Shown here in pieces: positions 12,819 through 14,895 of a stretch of 14,895 nt of DNA (position 1 is the first letter of the stretch; each line of letters starts with the position of its first letter). The position numbers and the translations under genes are program-made. The notes under the pieces are model-generated. The model made no database searches and was not told the DNA's origin. It saw only the letters and a program-made list of their open reading frames with translations. The stretch is taken from assembly GCA_030617565.1 (NCBI GenBank), contig JAUWVE010000016.1, positions 1 to 14,895 on the forward strand, given 5' to 3'. The stretch comes from Gammaproteobacteria bacterium. Its GTDB lineage: Bacteria; Pseudomonadota; Gammaproteobacteria; BMS3Bbin11.

Positions 12819-12849
12819 TTACGGTTTTAACGTAATTCGTAAACCGTAA
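12819..12849. repeat. Perfect 9-bp hairpin between convergent genes
   Basis: TTACGGTTT (12819-12827) and AAACCGTAA (12841-12849) are perfect reverse complements around a 13-base loop, starting three bases after the cyaY stop. There is no T tract on either side, so it is not a standard intrinsic terminator. It may protect the mRNA end. A smaller palindrome, ATAAC-TCCTG-GTTAT (12853-12867), follows and overlaps the stop of the zinc-ribbon gene. Confidence 0.5.
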
Positions 12850-12863
12850 TACATAACTCCTGG

Positions 12864-13151
12864 TTATTCCCATTCCCCTTCCGGCTTCTCAATCTTACCG
12901 GGCGTCTCACACTTCGGGCATTCAATACTGCTTATCTCAGGATCGAGAATATCCACTTCCTCATGATAACAATGCACACACATGAGCGGTCTTTCACCAC
13001 CCTGCCATACACTGCCGAGGGATTTGCAGTTCGAACAGGAATACATAAGCATTTCCATGCCCTGAAACTTGCTGGCCATGCCTACTGCCATTAGTTCAGT
13101 ATCGTAGCCACATGAACTACAGATAAATTGTCGGAATTTTCCCAAGATCAC
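12864..13151 (-). CDS. Small four-CxxC zinc-ribbon protein, function unknown
   Basis: A 95-residue protein with four CxxC knuckles: C11/C14, C39/C42, C58/C61 and C78/C81. This is enough for two zinc ribbons, like a rubredoxin-type or RNA-polymerase-subunit-type finger pair. No catalytic motif, membrane segment or signal is seen, so it is cytoplasmic. The C-terminal 15 residues are acidic. It starts with GTG at 13151, which overlaps the argH stop (GTGA) and has AGGGA five bases upstream. It is therefore translated by coupling to argH. I do not recognise a named family, and whether it has any role in arginine synthesis is unknown. It ends the argH operon and converges on cyaY. Confidence 0.85.
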   Translation of the reverse strand: MILGKFRQFICSSCGYDTELMAVGMASKFQGMEMLMYSCSNCKSLGSVWQGGERPLMCVHCYHEEVDILDPEISSIECPKCETPGKIEKPEGEWE

Positions 13152-14563
13152 TGTCCCTGGTTATTTTCAGAAAATGTTTCACGCACTCTTTTTATCGCGG
13201 CACGAACCTGATTTGGCGCAGTACCACCAATATGATCACGTGCGTTGACAGATCCTTCCAGTGTCAGCACATCAAACACATCATTATCTATCTCAGCACT
13301 GAATGATTTCAATTCATCGAGAGACATGTCTGACAGGTCATGTCCGGCTATCTCTGCGGCCTGCACTGCCTTACCGACGATTTCATGGGCATCGCGGAAC
13401 GGAATATTTTTTCTGACCAGATAATCGGCAAGGTCGGTGGCCGTAGAAAAGCCCTGTTTGGCGGCCTGGTACATGACATCTGATCTGACTGTCAGTTGCG
13501 GGATCATTCCTGCAAACACGCGAACCGCCGCTGTTACCGTATCCAGGCTGTCGAACAGGGGTTCCTTGTCTTCCTGGTTATCACGATTGTAGGCCAATGG
13601 CTGTCCCTTCATGATCATCAACAGAGAAACAAGATTACCAATCACACGACCACTTTTCCCACGCGTCAGTTCGGCGACGTCCGGGTTCTTTTTCTGCGGC
13701 ATAATGGAGGAACCGGTGCAATAGGCATCACTGATGTCAATAAACCCAAACTGCGCTGATGACCAGATTATAAGCTCCTCCGACATCCGCGATAGATGGA
13801 TCATGATGACTGAAGCGGTGGACATAAATTCCATCGCAAAATCACGATCAGAAACGGCATCCAGCGAATTTTCTGCCGGCGCATCGAAACCAAGTAGTTC
13901 TGCTGTGTAATGACGATCTATCGGGAACGTTGTGCCGGCCAGTGCTGCAGCACCCAACGGCATACTGTTCATCCGTCGGCGGCAATCAGACAACCGACCC
14001 AGATCACGCCGCAGCATTTCCACCCAAGCCATCATATGATGCCCAAATGTCACCGGTTGCGCCACCTGCAGGTGGGTGAATCCCGGCATAATGGTGTCAG
14101 ATTCCTTTTCAGCAAGATCCAGCAAGGCCATGATCAGCACCTTAATTTCAGTGCTAAGGGATTCTATCCCCTGGCGCAGATAAAGGCGTATATCTGTCGC
14201 TACCTGATCATTACGGGAGCGCCCTGTATGCAGTTTCTTGCCGATATCACCGATATTTTCTGTTAGGCGCGCCTCGATATTCATATGCACATCTTCCAGG
14301 GTGTGTGACCAGCTAAACTTATCCTGCTCGATATCTTCAAGAATCTGATCCAGCCCCTCGATGATGGTCCTGCTTTCTTCATCGGTCAGCACGCCCACCC
14401 TGGCTAGCATAGCAGCATGCGCCTTCGAGCCTTCGATATCGACTTTATACAAACGCTTATCGTAGGATACCGACTGCGTGTACTGCTCGACCAGCTGATC
14501 CGTCGCTGCAGTAAAACGACCCTTCCAGGGTTTTTCTTCCTTGCCCGCTTTTGTAACTGCCAT
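13148..14563 (-). CDS. argH: Argininosuccinate lyase
   Basis: A 471-residue cytoplasmic homotetrameric enzyme. It cleaves argininosuccinate to arginine and fumarate, the last step of arginine synthesis. Near the N-terminus is WKGRF (13-17, usually W-G-G-R-F). The fumarase/aspartase superfamily regions are complete: HTGRSRND (112-119), FTHLQVAQP (162-170) with the catalytic His, and the signature GSSIMPQKKNPD (284-295), the mobile loop bearing the catalytic Ser. I chose the ATG at 14563 because GAGGA sits nine bases before it. The ATG at 14572 begins directly after the GAGGA, too close for initiation. No fusion to an N-acetyltransferase is seen. It is the first gene of an operon with the zinc-ribbon gene, and its promoter lies between it and the palindromic element upstream. 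Confidence 0.97.
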   Translation of the reverse strand: MAVTKAGKEEKPWKGRFTAATDQLVEQYTQSVSYDKRLYKVDIEGSKAHAAMLARVGVLTDEESRTIIEGLDQILEDIEQDKFSWSHTLEDVHMNIEARLTENIGDIGKKLHTGRSRNDQVATDIRLYLRQGIESLSTEIKVLIMALLDLAEKESDTIMPGFTHLQVAQPVTFGHHMMAWVEMLRRDLGRLSDCRRRMNSMPLGAAALAGTTFPIDRHYTAELLGFDAPAENSLDAVSDRDFAMEFMSTASVIMIHLSRMSEELIIWSSAQFGFIDISDAYCTGSSIMPQKKNPDVAELTRGKSGRVIGNLVSLLMIMKGQPLAYNRDNQEDKEPLFDSLDTVTAAVRVFAGMIPQLTVRSDVMYQAAKQGFSTATDLADYLVRKNIPFRDAHEIVGKAVQAAEIAGHDLSDMSLDELKSFSAEIDNDVFDVLTLEGSVNARDHIGGTAPNQVRAAIKRVRETFSENNQGQ

Positions 14564-14592
14564 ATTTTTCATTCCTCACTAGAATATGCCGC

Positions 14593-14615
14593 ATTATACC
14601 GATACAGCAGGTATC
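14593..14615 (-). promoter_or_regulatory. argH promoter with palindrome in the spacer
   Basis: On the minus strand a perfect TATAAT (14598-14593) lies about 30 bases before the argH ATG. Immediately upstream is the palindrome GATAC-CTGCT-GTATC (14615-14601), which fills most of the -35/-10 spacer. The -35 (TTTATT at 17 bases) is poor. The palindrome could bind a repressor, but it does not resemble the usual AT-rich ArgR box. Confidence 0.5.
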
Positions 14616-14628
14616 AATAAATCCATCA

Positions 14629-14895
14629 GATTTAAGGAGCCTCTGATTTAAGGAGCCTCTGATTAATTATGGCATGTCTCTGCGAGACATGAAGCGTGCA
14701 GCTACAAAGCGTGCTTCGCAGTGAATGGCCCGGTCCTTTACCAGAAGCACAATGCCGTAGATGTGCGCTTCAGGCCTCGCCCTACGGGGCTTACAGGCTG
14801 ATCCACACTCTGCGTTGACACTTTTCACCAGGCCCAGGCATGCTTTCAAAGTATCGCCTTGATTGTGGATCAGCCTGTAAGCCAGAGATATGCCA
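14629..14895. mobile_element. End of a palindromic mobile element (MITE or IS end), cut by window edge
   Basis: The left end starts with a 16-base tandem duplication (14629-14644 and 14645-14660) containing ggagcctct, followed by gattaattatggcatgtctc. Inside are a hairpin CATGTCTC-TGC-GAGACATG (14673-14691) and perfect 20-base inverted arms at 14788-14807 and 14864-14883. The last 14 bases of the window (14882-14895) are the reverse complement of 14670-14683 at 12 of 14 positions. The right terminus is therefore probably just outside the window. The GAGCCTCTGATTAA end recalls IS5-type termini, but no transposase reading frame is present here. Confidence 0.6.

Noticed and set aside
12819..12849. 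Intrinsic terminator for cyaY
   Set aside because: The stem is perfect but AT-leaning and no T tract follows on either strand, so it is listed as a hairpin only.
14667..14849. 60-residue minus-strand open frame at the right edge
   Set aside because: It lies wholly within the palindromic element and spans one inverted arm, with no ribosome binding site. It looks like a chance frame.

Overview
The window reads as chromosomal DNA of a gammaproteobacterium. The argH, cyaY and lptM-lysA neighbourhood has the classical gammaproteobacterial layout, in which cyaY faces away from a small lipoprotein gene and a lysine-pathway gene. A glycine/tyrosine-rich secreted repeat protein resembling sulfur globule proteins, a rhodanese fusion and a VC_2705-type sodium symporter pair would suit a sulfur-oxidising member (Chromatiales-like), but that placement is inference. 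No rRNA, tRNA, CRISPR array or transposase gene was recognised.

Left part (1-3965). A truncated gene for a small membrane-anchored protein of unknown function enters at the left edge on the minus strand. It is followed by an intergenic inverted repeat and a clear intrinsic terminator. Next come two minus-strand genes for a sodium:solute symporter (large subunit) and its DUF4212 small subunit. Divergent from them is a plus-strand gene encoding two cyclic-nucleotide-binding-type domains fused to a rhodanese domain. That gene ends at a perfect 28-bp REP-like hairpin pair.

Middle part (4103-8977). A minus-strand group holds an 898-residue membrane carrier of the ATP/ADP-translocase type with a long HEAT-repeat-like tail, then a stand-alone cyclic-nucleotide-binding domain, then an exported beta-sandwich protein. 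A 168-bp MITE-like palindrome sits between the first two genes, supplies the last codons and stop of the carrier, and may carry a promoter for the sensor gene. Upstream of the carrier, on the plus strand, is the glycine-rich exported repeat protein, which ends at a strong bidirectional terminator next to a second copy of the REP-like pair.

Right part (9197-14895). All genes are on the minus strand except cyaY. argH overlaps a four-CxxC zinc-ribbon gene. cyaY (frataxin, iron-sulfur assembly) diverges from lptM-lysA, with overlapping -10 elements. After lysA, where dapF is usual, there is instead a secretin-fragment-like exported protein overlapping by ATGA an M48 lipoprotein peptidase. The right edge is the end of a palindromic mobile element (MITE or IS end) upstream of argH.

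The most interesting theme is the pairing of two different transporters with separate cyclic-nucleotide-type sensor proteins. A further pairing is the translationally coupled secretin-like and M48 genes placed behind lysA.
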